From: Candidatus Eiseniibacteriota bacterium | GTDB lineage: Bacteria > Eisenbacteria > RBG-16-71-46 > CAIMUX01 > WJJG01 | DNA length: 44,656 nt | Direction of reading: 5' to 3' | Assembly: GCA_030601305.1 (NCBI GenBank) | Contig: JAUVTV010000002.1 | Location: 1-44,656 of the forward strand | Part shown: positions 1-8,231 of the stretch, in pieces | Layout: each line of letters opens with the position of its first letter | Numbering within the stretch: position 1 is the first letter of the stretch | Notes under the pieces: generated by a model | The model's database searches: none | The model's input: the letters and a program-made list of their open reading frames with translations, nothing else | What the model was told of the DNA's origin: nothing | Translations under genes and position numbers: made by a program

Positions 1-98
1 CCCTGGAGACCGAAGGGCTCGAGCTGCGCTTGCGCGGGAAGGGCGACACCGAGCAGAACCAGCAGCAGAAGGCCAGACCAGACGATGCGGACATGCAC
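1..98 (-). CDS. 5' end of a secreted or exported protein (runs off the left edge)
   Basis: Minus strand from a GTG at 98 reads VHVRIVWSGLLLLVLLGVALPAQAQLEPFGLQ, a signal-peptide-like sequence with an AQA cleavage motif, starting just after the apt stop codon. Partial. Confidence 0.5.
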   Translation of the reverse strand, partial: MHVRIVWSGLLLLVLLGVALPAQAQLEPFGLQ

Positions 99-104
99 GA
101 CGGC

Positions 105-656
105 CTACTCCCCTTCCCCGAACCCGATCAGGCTGCGGATCTGCTGGTCATCGACGCCGGCCGCACGCAGCTTCGCGCGCCCGCCGAGGAAGGTCAGCTC
201 GACGAGAAGGCCCACCCCGGCGAGCACGCCCTTGCCGCGAGACACCAGGCGTGCCGCGGCGGCCGCCGTGCCACCGGTTGCCAGGAGATCGTCGACGATG
301 AGAACCCGTTGCCCCGCAGGGAAAGCGTCGGTGTGGATCTCGAGTTCCGCCTCGCCGTACTCCAAGGTGTACGACTCGCGAAGGCAGTTCCAAGGCAACT
401 TGCCCGGCTTGCGTAACGGGAAGAACGGCTTGCCCGCCGTGTGCGCCACGAGCGCGCCGAGGATGAAGCCGCGGGCCTCGATGCCGCCGACGACATCGAA
501 CCCGTCGCCGGCAAACGCCCGCGTGATCTCGCCGACGCAACGTGCCAGGAGCGGGGGATCCTGCAGCACGGGGGTGATGTCCTTGAAGAGGATGCCCGGC
601 TTGGGGAAGTCGGGCACCGTACGGATTGATTCTCTGAGTGAATCTCTCAGGTCCAT
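105..656 (-). CDS. apt: adenine phosphoribosyltransferase
   Basis: 183 aa; VPDFPKPGILFKDITPVL, GIEARGFILG and PRPP-binding VLIVDDLLATGGTAAAA motifs. Confidence 0.97.
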   Translation of the reverse strand: MDLRDSLRESIRTVPDFPKPGILFKDITPVLQDPPLLARCVGEITRAFAGDGFDVVGGIEARGFILGALVAHTAGKPFFPLRKPGKLPWNCLRESYTLEYGEAELEIHTDAFPAGQRVLIVDDLLATGGTAAAAARLVSRGKGVLAGVGLLVELTFLGGRAKLRAAGVDDQQIRSLIGFGEGE

Positions 657-798
657 GGCGCGCTCCTCGAAACCCGCCCGTGGGGCGAGCCCTGCCGTAG
701 GTTCCAGGCCCGTTTCAGGGGCGCAGAAACTCTATCCGCCAGACGGCGCGCATCTCAAGGCCATTCGCAACCGCCCCCGCGCCGGGACGACTCGGGTT

Positions 799-812
799 CC
801 CGGCACGCCGGG
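799..812 (-). terminator. hairpin CCCGG-CGTG-CCGGG just after the sigma gene stop codon; no U-tract
   Basis: Perfect 5-bp GC stem 3 nt past the stop codon of the sigma-factor gene; lacks a poly-U tail, so it may not be an intrinsic terminator. Confidence 0.35.
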
Positions 813-814
813 TC

Positions 815-1882
815 TCAAGACCACTTGCTGCTGCGCAGACGTTCGAGCACTTGGGCTCCGCGCCGTTCCTCTTCCTCGATCCACTCGCGCAGGCGCTTCA
901 GCGCACGCCGCTCGATCTGGCGCACGCGCTCGCGACTGACGCCCAGGAAGAGCCCGGTGCGCGTGAGACTCCGCGGTCTGCCGTCCATCAACCCATAGCG
1001 GATGCGCAGCGCCAGGTACTCGCGCTCCGAAAGCCGCTGCATCAACTCTTCGAGATGCCGGCACTCCATCTGGCGATGAAGCACCTCTTCGAGTGACGGC
1101 CCCCCAGGAAGCTTCTCCATGAGCGTCAGCCCGCGACCGGCCTCACCGACGGCCTTTTCATCGAGCGACTTGATGCCACGCACCAGTGCCGTCACGCTAC
1201 GCGCCCGCCGCGGACCGAACCCGGCCGCGCGACTGATCTCGCTCGTGTCCGGGAAGCGGCCCAGCTCGAGGGTGAGCTTGCGCTCGGTCTCGATGTAGCG
1301 GTGCAGCGATCGCATGACGTGCAGCGGGATCTTGAGTGTGCGCGACTGCTCGGAGAGCCCCTTGGCGATCCCGAGCCGGATCCACCATGCCGCGTAGGTC
1401 GAGAACCGGAATCCTCTCTCCGGATCGAACCGCTTCACGGCGGTGATCAAGCCCAGGTTGCCTTCCTCGATGAGGTCCTCCAGGTCGAGTCCCCGCCCGG
1501 AAAACTTGCGTGCCATGCTCACCACGAGACGCAGGTTGCTCACCACGAGCAACTCCGTGGCACGCTCGTCACCGGCCTGGACACGCCGAGCCACGATGCG
1601 CTCTTCACGCGGCGTCAGCAGACGGTGTCGGCCCACATCTCGGAAGTAGACCGATAGCGCCTGGAGCGACGGTGGCGGGGGAGCCGGCGTCGCCGGATCA
1701 CGAATGGTGATCCCCAGCGTCCGCGTGAGGTCCAGGAAGAGCGAGAACTCCGAGGCATCGGGGACTGTCGAGAGGAGGGAAGCCTCGACTTGGGTAGCGC
1801 ACAGCTCCCCGTTCTTCTGCCCCTCGGCGAGCAGATCCGTGAGAGTCCGCACGCGCGTCGCAACGCGCTTCTTGACTGCCAT
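815..1882 (-). CDS. sigma-70 family RNA polymerase sigma factor (group 1/2, RpoD/RpoS-like)
   Basis: Region 2 (ERATELLVVSNLRLVVSMARKFSGRGLDLEDLIEEGNLGLITAVKRFDPERGFRFSTYAAWWIRLGIAKGL), region 3, and region 4 (LFLGVSRERVRQIERRALKRLREW). Short region 1.1-like N terminus. Start MAVKKRV at 1882. Confidence 0.95.
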   Translation of the reverse strand: MAVKKRVATRVRTLTDLLAEGQKNGELCATQVEASLLSTVPDASEFSLFLDLTRTLGITIRDPATPAPPPPSLQALSVYFRDVGRHRLLTPREERIVARRVQAGDERATELLVVSNLRLVVSMARKFSGRGLDLEDLIEEGNLGLITAVKRFDPERGFRFSTYAAWWIRLGIAKGLSEQSRTLKIPLHVMRSLHRYIETERKLTLELGRFPDTSEISRAAGFGPRRARSVTALVRGIKSLDEKAVGEAGRGLTLMEKLPGGPSLEEVLHRQMECRHLEELMQRLSEREYLALRIRYGLMDGRPRSLTRTGLFLGVSRERVRQIERRALKRLREWIEEEERRGAQVLERLRSSKWS

Positions 1883-1886
1883 GGTA

Positions 1887-1927
1887 CCCCCCCTTTCTGG
1901 GGGATACCTCCAAGGAGACAAGGGGGG
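1887..1927 (-). promoter_or_regulatory. sigma-gene leader with alternative SD-sequestering hairpins
   Basis: Minus strand between the tRNA 3' end and ATG: TTTCCCCCCTTGTCTCCTTGGAGGTATCCCCCAGAAAGGGGGGGTACCATG. Both C-tracts (C6 at 1922-1927, C5 at 1899-1903) can pair with the G7 SD-like tract at 1887-1893. Confidence 0.45.
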
Positions 1928-1930
1928 AAA

Positions 1931-2007
1931 TGGTCGGGGCGACTGGATTTGAACCAGCGACTCCCTAGTCCCGAACCAGGTGCGCTACCGGACTGCGCTA
2001 CGCCCCG
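1931..2007 (-). tRNA. tRNA-Pro (anticodon CGG), CCA encoded
   Basis: 77-nt cloverleaf: acceptor CGGGGCG/CGCCCCG, anticodon arm CCTGG-TTCGGGA-CTAGG, T arm GCTGG-TTCAAAT-CCAGT (closing G-T wobble), 3' ACCA. Confidence 0.96.
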
Positions 2008-2028
2008 ACACAAAGCTCTTACACCAGT

Positions 2029-2057
2029 AGTTTGCAGATTACTCCTCGGCAGGTCAA
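2029..2057 (-). promoter_or_regulatory. sigma70-type promoter for tRNA-Pro(CGG)
   Basis: TTGACC - 17 nt - CAAACT, ending about 22 nt upstream of the tRNA 5' end. A perfect TATAAT also lies at 2111-2116 but without a clear -35. Confidence 0.5.
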
Positions 2058-2188
2058 GGGGGTTTCTGTCGCCCGAACCCGCTCGGGAGACGGCGATTGT
2101 GCAAGTTGGAATTATATCCCGCATCGTGTGAATGAGTTACCGGAAATCGATGTGAACGCACGTGAGGCCCAACGGACACGCAGATATC

Positions 2189-2692
2189 TCACAGGCCAAT
2201 CACCGCGAACACCCCCATCGTGGCCAAAGTGACGATACAGCCGGCAATCGCGACCCCGATGCCCGCGCACGGCAACGCCTTGCGGAAGGGAATCCCGAAG
2301 ACAAAGGCGGCCGCCGAACCCGTCCAGCCGCCCGTCACGGGCAGGGGGATGGCGACAAAGAGGATGAGCCCCAGCGCACCGTAGCGATCGATGACCTTGC
2401 CGCGTCGCCGCGTTCGCACGAAGAGCCAGGTGAAGAAGCGGTCCATCAGACGGCTTCGTCTCCGGAGCCAGTCCGAGGCGGGCCCCAGACCCAGGAGGAT
2501 GGGAATCAGCGGGACCATGTTGCCCAGCCAGGCCATCCCGAAAGCCACCGTCCAGTGAAGTGGCGGCCCCATCGCCGGGCTGAGCGCCCAGGGAATGGCG
2601 CCCCGCAGCTCCACGATCGGGAGCATGGCGATCACGAAGACCACCCATTCCTTCGGCAACATCGCAAACCACTGGGCGATGTCTTCAGTCAC
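2189..2692 (-). CDS. COG2426-like small multidrug export family integral membrane protein
   Basis: 167 aa, hydrophobic; AMLPIVELRGAIPWAL, FVAIPLPVTGGWTGS motifs. 8-bp overlap with pcm. Confidence 0.85.
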   Translation of the reverse strand: MTEDIAQWFAMLPKEWVVFVIAMLPIVELRGAIPWALSPAMGPPLHWTVAFGMAWLGNMVPLIPILLGLGPASDWLRRRSRLMDRFFTWLFVRTRRRGKVIDRYGALGLILFVAIPLPVTGGWTGSAAAFVFGIPFRKALPCAGIGVAIAGCIVTLATMGVFAVIGL

Positions 2693-3359
2693 CCTTCCAC
2701 CCCTCCTCCCCTACCAGAGGAACGAAGACACACGGCACGTCGGTGCGCTCGTGGAACCGGTCTCCCTCGCGCGTGATGATGCTCAGGATCTGGCCGCCGC
2801 GCGATCCGGTGGGCACGACCAGTCGGCCGCCATCGGCGAGCTGGTCCACCAGTGACGGCGGCACCCGGGGAGCCGCCGCGGTCACGATGATGCCGTCGTA
2901 CGGCGCGTAGGTCTTCCACCCGAGCGACCCGTCGCCGACGTGCTGCAGGACGTTCGTGATCTCAAGTCGCGCATACACCTCCTGCGCCCGCTTCGCGAGC
3001 GGCGCGAGGCGCTCGACCGTGAACACCGTGTGTACCAGCTCGCTCAGGATCGCCGCCTGGTAGCCGGATCCGGTTCCGATCTCGAGCACGCGATCCGACG
3101 GCCGCGGCTCAAGCGTCTGCGTCATGATCCCGACCATGTAGGGTTGGGAGATCGTCTGCCCGTGGCCGATGGGAAGCGCCCGATCGGAGTAGGCCTGCGC
3201 CGCGAGGGCCGACTCGACGAACTCGTGGCGCCGGATCTTGAGGAAGGCATCCAGCACCGCCTGGTCACGGATCCCCCGCGCGCGGAGCTGCTGCTCCGTC
3301 ATGCGCGCACGCGCCCTCCGGTAGTCGATCTTCACGCGCGCCCCCCCGTCGATCTTCAC
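2685..3359 (-). CDS. pcm: protein-L-isoaspartate O-methyltransferase
   Basis: DRALPIGHGQTISQPYMVGIMTQTL, VLEIGTGSGYQAAILSELV. GTG start at 3359, or at 3335 in the duplicated segment. Confidence 0.95.
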   Translation of the reverse strand: MKIDGGARVKIDYRRARARMTEQQLRARGIRDQAVLDAFLKIRRHEFVESALAAQAYSDRALPIGHGQTISQPYMVGIMTQTLEPRPSDRVLEIGTGSGYQAAILSELVHTVFTVERLAPLAKRAQEVYARLEITNVLQHVGDGSLGWKTYAPYDGIIVTAAAPRVPPSLVDQLADGGRLVVPTGSRGGQILSIITREGDRFHERTDVPCVFVPLVGEEGWKGD

Positions 3360-3403
3360 GCGCGGCCCCGTCGGTCGTCACGCACGATTCGTGCCCTTCG
3401 ATT

Positions 3404-4180
3404 CTAGGCCCGGTGGGAAGTACCGGCCAGATCGTTCTCCCACCCGCGGAGCGCTTCCAGGTCGGCATCGTCGGTCCAGTCCGTTTGCAGCGGCGTGATC
3501 GATACATATCCGGCGGAGACGGCCCCGAAGTCACTTTCGTCATCTTTGACCCACTCGGGTGGATCGCCGCCGATCCAGTAGTACGGCCGGCCCCGCGGGT
3601 CGACCTTGGCCACGATCTCGTCGCGATAGACGCGGACTCCGAGGCGCGTGGCCCTCAACCCGCGGATCTCGTCGCGGGGCAGATCGGGAAGATTGACGTT
3701 GAGGAGCCTTGCGGGGTGCGGGCCCGCATCGATCATGTGCGAGACGATCTGACGGGCGATCTGCCCCGAGGAGTCCAGGTGCTCCGGATTCCAATTCGTG
3801 TTCGAGAAGGCAATCGAAGGAAGACCCAGAAGGCGCCCTTCCAATGCGGCCGCGACCGTACCACTGTAGGTTACGTCGTCGCCCATGTTGGGCCCGTGGT
3901 TGATGCCCGAGACGACCAGATCGGGGTGGGGCTCGAGCACGCCGCGGATGCCGCGCACGGCCACCAGGACGCAGTCGGTAGGCGTGCCGGAGATGGAGAA
4001 CACCCTCTCGTCGTGGTGCCTCACGCGCAGCGGATCGCGCAAGGTGAGGGCATGGCTGGCGGCGCTTTGCTCGAGGTCCGGTGCGACGATCCAGATCTCG
4101 CCGAGCCCCTCCAGCGCCGCGGCCAGCTCGCGTAAGCCGCGCGCGTCGATGCCGTCGTCGTTGGTCAGTAGGATGCGCAT
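3404..4180 (-). CDS. surE: 5'/3'-nucleotidase SurE
   Basis: MRILLTNDDGIDARGLRELAAAL, APDLEQSAASHALTL, VSGINHGPNMGDDVTYSGTVAAALEG. Confidence 0.97.
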   Translation of the reverse strand: MRILLTNDDGIDARGLRELAAALEGLGEIWIVAPDLEQSAASHALTLRDPLRVRHHDERVFSISGTPTDCVLVAVRGIRGVLEPHPDLVVSGINHGPNMGDDVTYSGTVAAALEGRLLGLPSIAFSNTNWNPEHLDSSGQIARQIVSHMIDAGPHPARLLNVNLPDLPRDEIRGLRATRLGVRVYRDEIVAKVDPRGRPYYWIGGDPPEWVKDDESDFGAVSAGYVSITPLQTDWTDDADLEALRGWENDLAGTSHRA

Positions 4181-4285
4181 GTCACCCCGCAAGTCGAGTT
4201 CCCGTTTCTCCGTTCAGGCAAAGAAGCTGGCACACCTGTGTACAGGATATCAAACCAAAAGAGGTGTTGGGGTGCTGAACGCCCC

Positions 4286-4300
4286 GTGACGGACCGTCAC
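4286..4300. promoter_or_regulatory. perfect odd palindrome GTGACGG-A-CCGTCAC upstream of surE
   Basis: 7-bp arms around a single central base, about 105 bp upstream of the surE ATG; operator-like. Confidence 0.35.
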
Positions 4301-4460
4301 ACGAATGGTGTCGGGTGCCCTGAGGTTCGTCGACTGGATCCAAGGGAATCACGCTCCAGTCCATCACTCTCGTTCGCTCGCGCCGTTCGCGCGGTAGGCA
4401 GACAGGCCGGATCCCGTCCTTGAGGTCGCGTCCCCCAGGCCGTGAAACATCATCGCACAA

Positions 4461-4486
4461 TCGCCCTTCGCGGATGCGAAGGGCGA
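4461..4486 (-). terminator. strong hairpin downstream of tRNA-Pro(GGG)
   Basis: Perfect 11-bp stem TCGCCCTTCGC / GCGAAGGGCGA with a 4-nt loop, followed on the minus strand by TTGTG; about 22 nt past the tRNA 3' end. Confidence 0.7.
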
Positions 4487-4508
4487 CGACATCGCCGGAG
4501 ATATGAGA

Positions 4509-4585
<77 letters not shown>

Positions 4586-4602
4586 ACCTTATCTACAGGG
4601 GA

Positions 4603-4632
4603 ATCCTACCAATACCCTGATCGCCCGATCAA
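4603..4632 (-). promoter_or_regulatory. sigma70-type promoter for tRNA-Pro(GGG)
   Basis: TTGATC - 18 nt - TAGGAT, 17 nt upstream of the tRNA 5' end. Confidence 0.55.
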
Positions 4633-4686
4633 CCGCGAATGTTGAGCCTCAGGCGCGCCCCGGGTGTCCTGCGATCACACAACGGG

Positions 4687-5163
4687 TTAGCCGTTGTCCT
4701 GATCTTCCGGTGTGGGCAGTCGTTCCAGCCGCTGCCTAAGCTGTTCCAGCTCGCGCCGGATCTCCTTGAGGGCTTCTCCGATCAGGGCCGTCCGCTCTGC
4801 ACCCGTGCGGACGACGTCCGCCTCCGCCTCGCCGGCGTCCCGGGTCGTTCCCCGCGATCCAGAGGCCTTGGCGTAGCCGACCCTGTTCTCCTGCACCGTC
4901 CCGATGCGCTCGCCCGAGCGACGATCCTCGAGGAGTTTGCGCCGCGCGCCGGCGATGGTGAAACCCCGGTCGTAGAGCAGGTGCTTGATCTGCTCGATCA
5001 GCGCCACGTCCTTCGGGCGATACATGCGCACCCCCCCGCGGCTCTTGCGCGGCCGGAGCATGGAGAACTGCGTTTCCCAGTATCGCAGGACATGAGCCTT
5101 GACCCTGGTGTTCTCGCTCACCTTGCTGATCGAGTAGTACGACTTCGTGAGAGCGTCACTCAT
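4687..5163 (-). CDS. MerR family transcriptional regulator
   Basis: YYSISKVSENTRVKAHVLRYWETQFSMLRPRKSRGGVRMYRPKDVALIEQIKHLLYDRGFTIAGARRKL. Confidence 0.92.
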   Translation of the reverse strand: MSDALTKSYYSISKVSENTRVKAHVLRYWETQFSMLRPRKSRGGVRMYRPKDVALIEQIKHLLYDRGFTIAGARRKLLEDRRSGERIGTVQENRVGYAKASGSRGTTRDAGEAEADVVRTGAERTALIGEALKEIRRELEQLRQRLERLPTPEDQDNG

Positions 5164-6202
5164 GGCCCTCCCCCCAAAACTCCTCTCGCGGCGGCCGGCT
5201 CATCAGCGTGACCAGCGCCTCCCGCGGATCCTTCCGCTCGTAGAGCACCGCGTGCACCTGCTCGGTGATCGGCATTTCGACACCCAGGCGGTGGGCGAGT
5301 TGGAGCGCGGAGCGAGTGGTGCGCACACCCTCTGCCACCATGACCATTTCGTCTAGAATCTGCGGCAGTGGGCGGCCATCCGCAAGCGCCAATCCGACCT
5401 GATGGTTTCGGCTGAGGTGGCTCGTACACGTCGTGACCAGGTCCCCGATGCCCGCGAGACCCAGGAAGGTCTCCCGCTGGGCCCCCATCCGCAGCCCCAG
5501 GCGGGCGATCTCCGCGAGACCCCGGGTGAGGAGCGCGCCCATCGCGTTGCGGCCCAGATCGAGCCCCTCGACGATCCCCGCGGCGATGGCGATGACGTTC
5601 TTGAGCGACACCCCCAGCTCGACCCCCAGGGGATCCGCGCTGGTGTAAATGCGCAAGTTGGGACCGGATAGGGCGGTCTGGACGCGGCATGCCGCATCCC
5701 GGTTCTCCGATGCCGCCAGCACGGCTGCGGGCAGCCCGGAGACGACCTCGGCAGCGAGACTGGGCCCGGCGAGGACCACCATGTCTTGGATCGCCAGACC
5801 GCTGCTTTCCGCGAAGACCTGGATCGGGGTCTTGCCCGTCTCCTCCTCGATCCCCTTCGTGGCGGACACCCAGATCACGGCGGCCTTCGTCTTCCCCTCC
5901 GCGCAGGCCGCCCGCACCCGTTCCCCCACGGAACGCATCACGTGCGAGGGAACCGCGATGATCGCGATCTCGGCACTCTCGAGCGCCTCCCCCAAGTCGG
6001 AGGTGACGCGGATCGTCTCCGGCAGGCGTTCCGCAGGCAGGAAGGGCAGGCTGAGCCGGCTGCGCGCAACCTCGGCGGCCCGCTCGGGGTCGAACTCCCA
6101 GAGACGCACCGGGTGCCAGAGGCGCGCCGCGTGAAGCGCGAGCGTCGTACCCCAACTCCCCGCACCGAGGACCGCCACCTCGCTCAGCTTCTCGCCGCTC
6201 AC
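5156..6202 (-). CDS. gpsA: NAD(P)H-dependent glycerol-3-phosphate dehydrogenase
   Basis: VAVLGAGSWGTTLALHAA, GPSLAAEVVSGLPAAV, SLKNVIAIAAGIVEGLDLGRNAMGALLTRGLAEI. GTG start at 6202. Confidence 0.96.
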   Translation of the reverse strand: MSGEKLSEVAVLGAGSWGTTLALHAARLWHPVRLWEFDPERAAEVARSRLSLPFLPAERLPETIRVTSDLGEALESAEIAIIAVPSHVMRSVGERVRAACAEGKTKAAVIWVSATKGIEEETGKTPIQVFAESSGLAIQDMVVLAGPSLAAEVVSGLPAAVLAASENRDAACRVQTALSGPNLRIYTSADPLGVELGVSLKNVIAIAAGIVEGLDLGRNAMGALLTRGLAEIARLGLRMGAQRETFLGLAGIGDLVTTCTSHLSRNHQVGLALADGRPLPQILDEMVMVAEGVRTTRSALQLAHRLGVEMPITEQVHAVLYERKDPREALVTLMSRPPREEFWGEGHE

Positions 6203-6867
6203 TTCTTCCTCCCACGAACGCGAGACTCGGTGCCCGCCGCGATGCGCGACAAGTTCGCGCGGTGCCGCACGGCGATCAAGACGGCCAGAAGTGCGCCCGC
6301 AACGACGGCGCATTCGTGCAGCGGCGCCGGCGGCCCCCAGAGGATCGTCGCCAGCGGCATCAGCAGCGCGAGAGTCAGCGACCCCAGCGACACGAATCCG
6401 CTCACCGCCACCGTGATGCCGAATCCCAACACCCCGATGAGCGCCGGCAGCGGAGCCAGCGCCAGGAAGGCACCCAAGAGCGTCGCGACCCCCTTGCCGC
6501 CGCGAAAGCCCGCGAAGGGCGTGAGCACGTGTCCGGCCACGGCCGCAACGGCCGCAACCGCCGGCCAGGGGCTACCGCTCGCCACCGAGCCAAGGCCCAG
6601 GCACCCGGGCAGCCAGGCAACCGCAAGGAAGCCCTTGCCGATGTCGAGCAGCAGGGTGAGCGCTCCCCATCCGCGCCCCAGAGTGCGCAGGACGTTGGTC
6701 GCGCCCAGATTGCCGCTGCCGTGCTGGCGCACGTCGATCCCGCGCACCAGGCGACCGATCATGAGTCCAAAGGGAAGACTGCCGACCAGAAAGGCGAGGA
6801 TGACGAGGAGCGTGGCGCGCGCGGCCGGCGGCGCGCCGGCCGATGCGATGGCCGCCATGCCGATCAT
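6199..6867 (-). CDS. plsY: glycerol-3-phosphate acyltransferase PlsY
   Basis: VGSLPFGLMIGRLVRGIDVRQHGSGNLGATNVLRTLG, FAGFRGGKGVATLLG. Confidence 0.95.
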   Translation of the reverse strand: MIGMAAIASAGAPPAARATLLVILAFLVGSLPFGLMIGRLVRGIDVRQHGSGNLGATNVLRTLGRGWGALTLLLDIGKGFLAVAWLPGCLGLGSVASGSPWPAVAAVAAVAGHVLTPFAGFRGGKGVATLLGAFLALAPLPALIGVLGFGITVAVSGFVSLGSLTLALLMPLATILWGPPAPLHECAVVAGALLAVLIAVRHRANLSRIAAGTESRVRGRKK

Positions 6868-8222
6868 CGGCGTCCTCCCCGACTCCCGCGTGCGGGCGTG
6901 CCCTTGCTCTTGCGGATCTTGAAGCGAATGGGCGAGCCCTCGAACCCGAACGCCTCGCGAAACTGCCGCCCGAGATAGCGCAGATACTCCGGCGCCAGCA
7001 TCTCGGGGTGGCGCGTATGGAGGCCGAAGGTCGGCGGCGTCACGCGCAGCTGGGTCGCGTAGCGGATCTTCGGCGGGCGCTTCCCGTGTCTCCCGCGCGG
7101 CGGCGTGCGGTCGATCGCCTCCTGGAGCACGCGGTTGATCTCGGCCGTCGTGATCTTGCGCTGCGCCTGTTCGTACAGCCGAATGACGGTCTCGGGGATC
7201 TGCCCCACGCGCTGTCCGCTGAGCGCGGAAACGAACAGAATCGGCGCGTAGTCGAGAAAGGTCAGCGCGCCCCGCACCCGCTTCTGCGCTTCCACCATGG
7301 TGCCGGTGTCCTTGACGACGGCATCCCACTTGTTCATGAGAATCATGCCCACCTTGCCGCTTTCCTCGACGAGCGAGGCGACCCGCTGGTCCTGGCGGCT
7401 GATCTCGCACGTGGCATCCAGCATGAACAGCGCCACGTCGGCCCGCTCGAGCGCGCGCAGGCTGCGCAGCGACGCGTAGAACTCGAAGCCGGGAAGATGG
7501 TCCCACTTGTGCCGGATGCCCGCGGTGTCGATGAGCCAGAAGGTTTGCTTTTGCCATCGCCAGGGAACGTCGATCGCATCGCGCGTCGTGCCGGGGCGCT
7601 CGTCGACGATCACCCGCTCGCGGCCGAGAAGCCGATTGAGCAGGCTCGACTTGCCCACGTTGGGCCGTCCCAGGATCGCGATGCGAATGCCTTCCCCGGG
7701 ATCCTTCATGCTGCCGCCTTCGGGGAGCAGCGCCACGAGCGCATCCAGCGCCTCGCCCACCAGGCGCCCCTCGGTCGCGGACACCGGACAGATGTGCTCC
7801 CACCCGAGAACCTGGAACTCGTGGACGTGCGCCTCCCAGCGCTCGCCGTCGACCTTGTTGACGACCTGGAGCACGGGAACATCCGTCGAGAGCTGATGGA
7901 GCGTGCGCGAGATCTCCTCGTCCAGCGGCTGCAGCCCCTCGCGGCCGTCGGTCACGAAGAGCACCACGTCGCACTCCTCGAGCGCGCGCGTCACCTGCGA
8001 GGCGATGTACCCTTCCATGCCGCAGGTCGCGCTCGGCAACCAGCCACCGGTATCGACCAGGTAGAACTCTCGCCCGGCCCAGTCGGCCAGCCCCGCGTTG
8101 CGATCGCGCGTGACGCCCGGCGTGTCGTCGACCACCGCCTGCCGGCGATGGAGGATGCGGTTGAAGAGCGTCGACTTGCCGACGTTAGGGCGACCCACCA
8201 CAGCGACCACCGGAATGTGCAT
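6864..8222 (-). CDS. der: ribosome biogenesis GTPase Der (EngA)
   Basis: Two G domains: VGRPNVGKSTLFNRI and LGRPNVGKSSLLNRLLG; C-terminal KH-like domain. Confidence 0.98.
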   Translation of the reverse strand: MHIPVVAVVGRPNVGKSTLFNRILHRRQAVVDDTPGVTRDRNAGLADWAGREFYLVDTGGWLPSATCGMEGYIASQVTRALEECDVVLFVTDGREGLQPLDEEISRTLHQLSTDVPVLQVVNKVDGERWEAHVHEFQVLGWEHICPVSATEGRLVGEALDALVALLPEGGSMKDPGEGIRIAILGRPNVGKSSLLNRLLGRERVIVDERPGTTRDAIDVPWRWQKQTFWLIDTAGIRHKWDHLPGFEFYASLRSLRALERADVALFMLDATCEISRQDQRVASLVEESGKVGMILMNKWDAVVKDTGTMVEAQKRVRGALTFLDYAPILFVSALSGQRVGQIPETVIRLYEQAQRKITTAEINRVLQEAIDRTPPRGRHGKRPPKIRYATQLRVTPPTFGLHTRHPEMLAPEYLRYLGRQFREAFGFEGSPIRFKIRKSKGTPARGSRGGRR

Positions 8223-8231
8223 CTGCCGGCC

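Noticed and set aside
6199-7974. 591-aa ORF that looks like a fusion to PlsY
   Set aside because: The upstream part is an out-of-frame reading of der; only the last 222 residues (from 6867) are PlsY.
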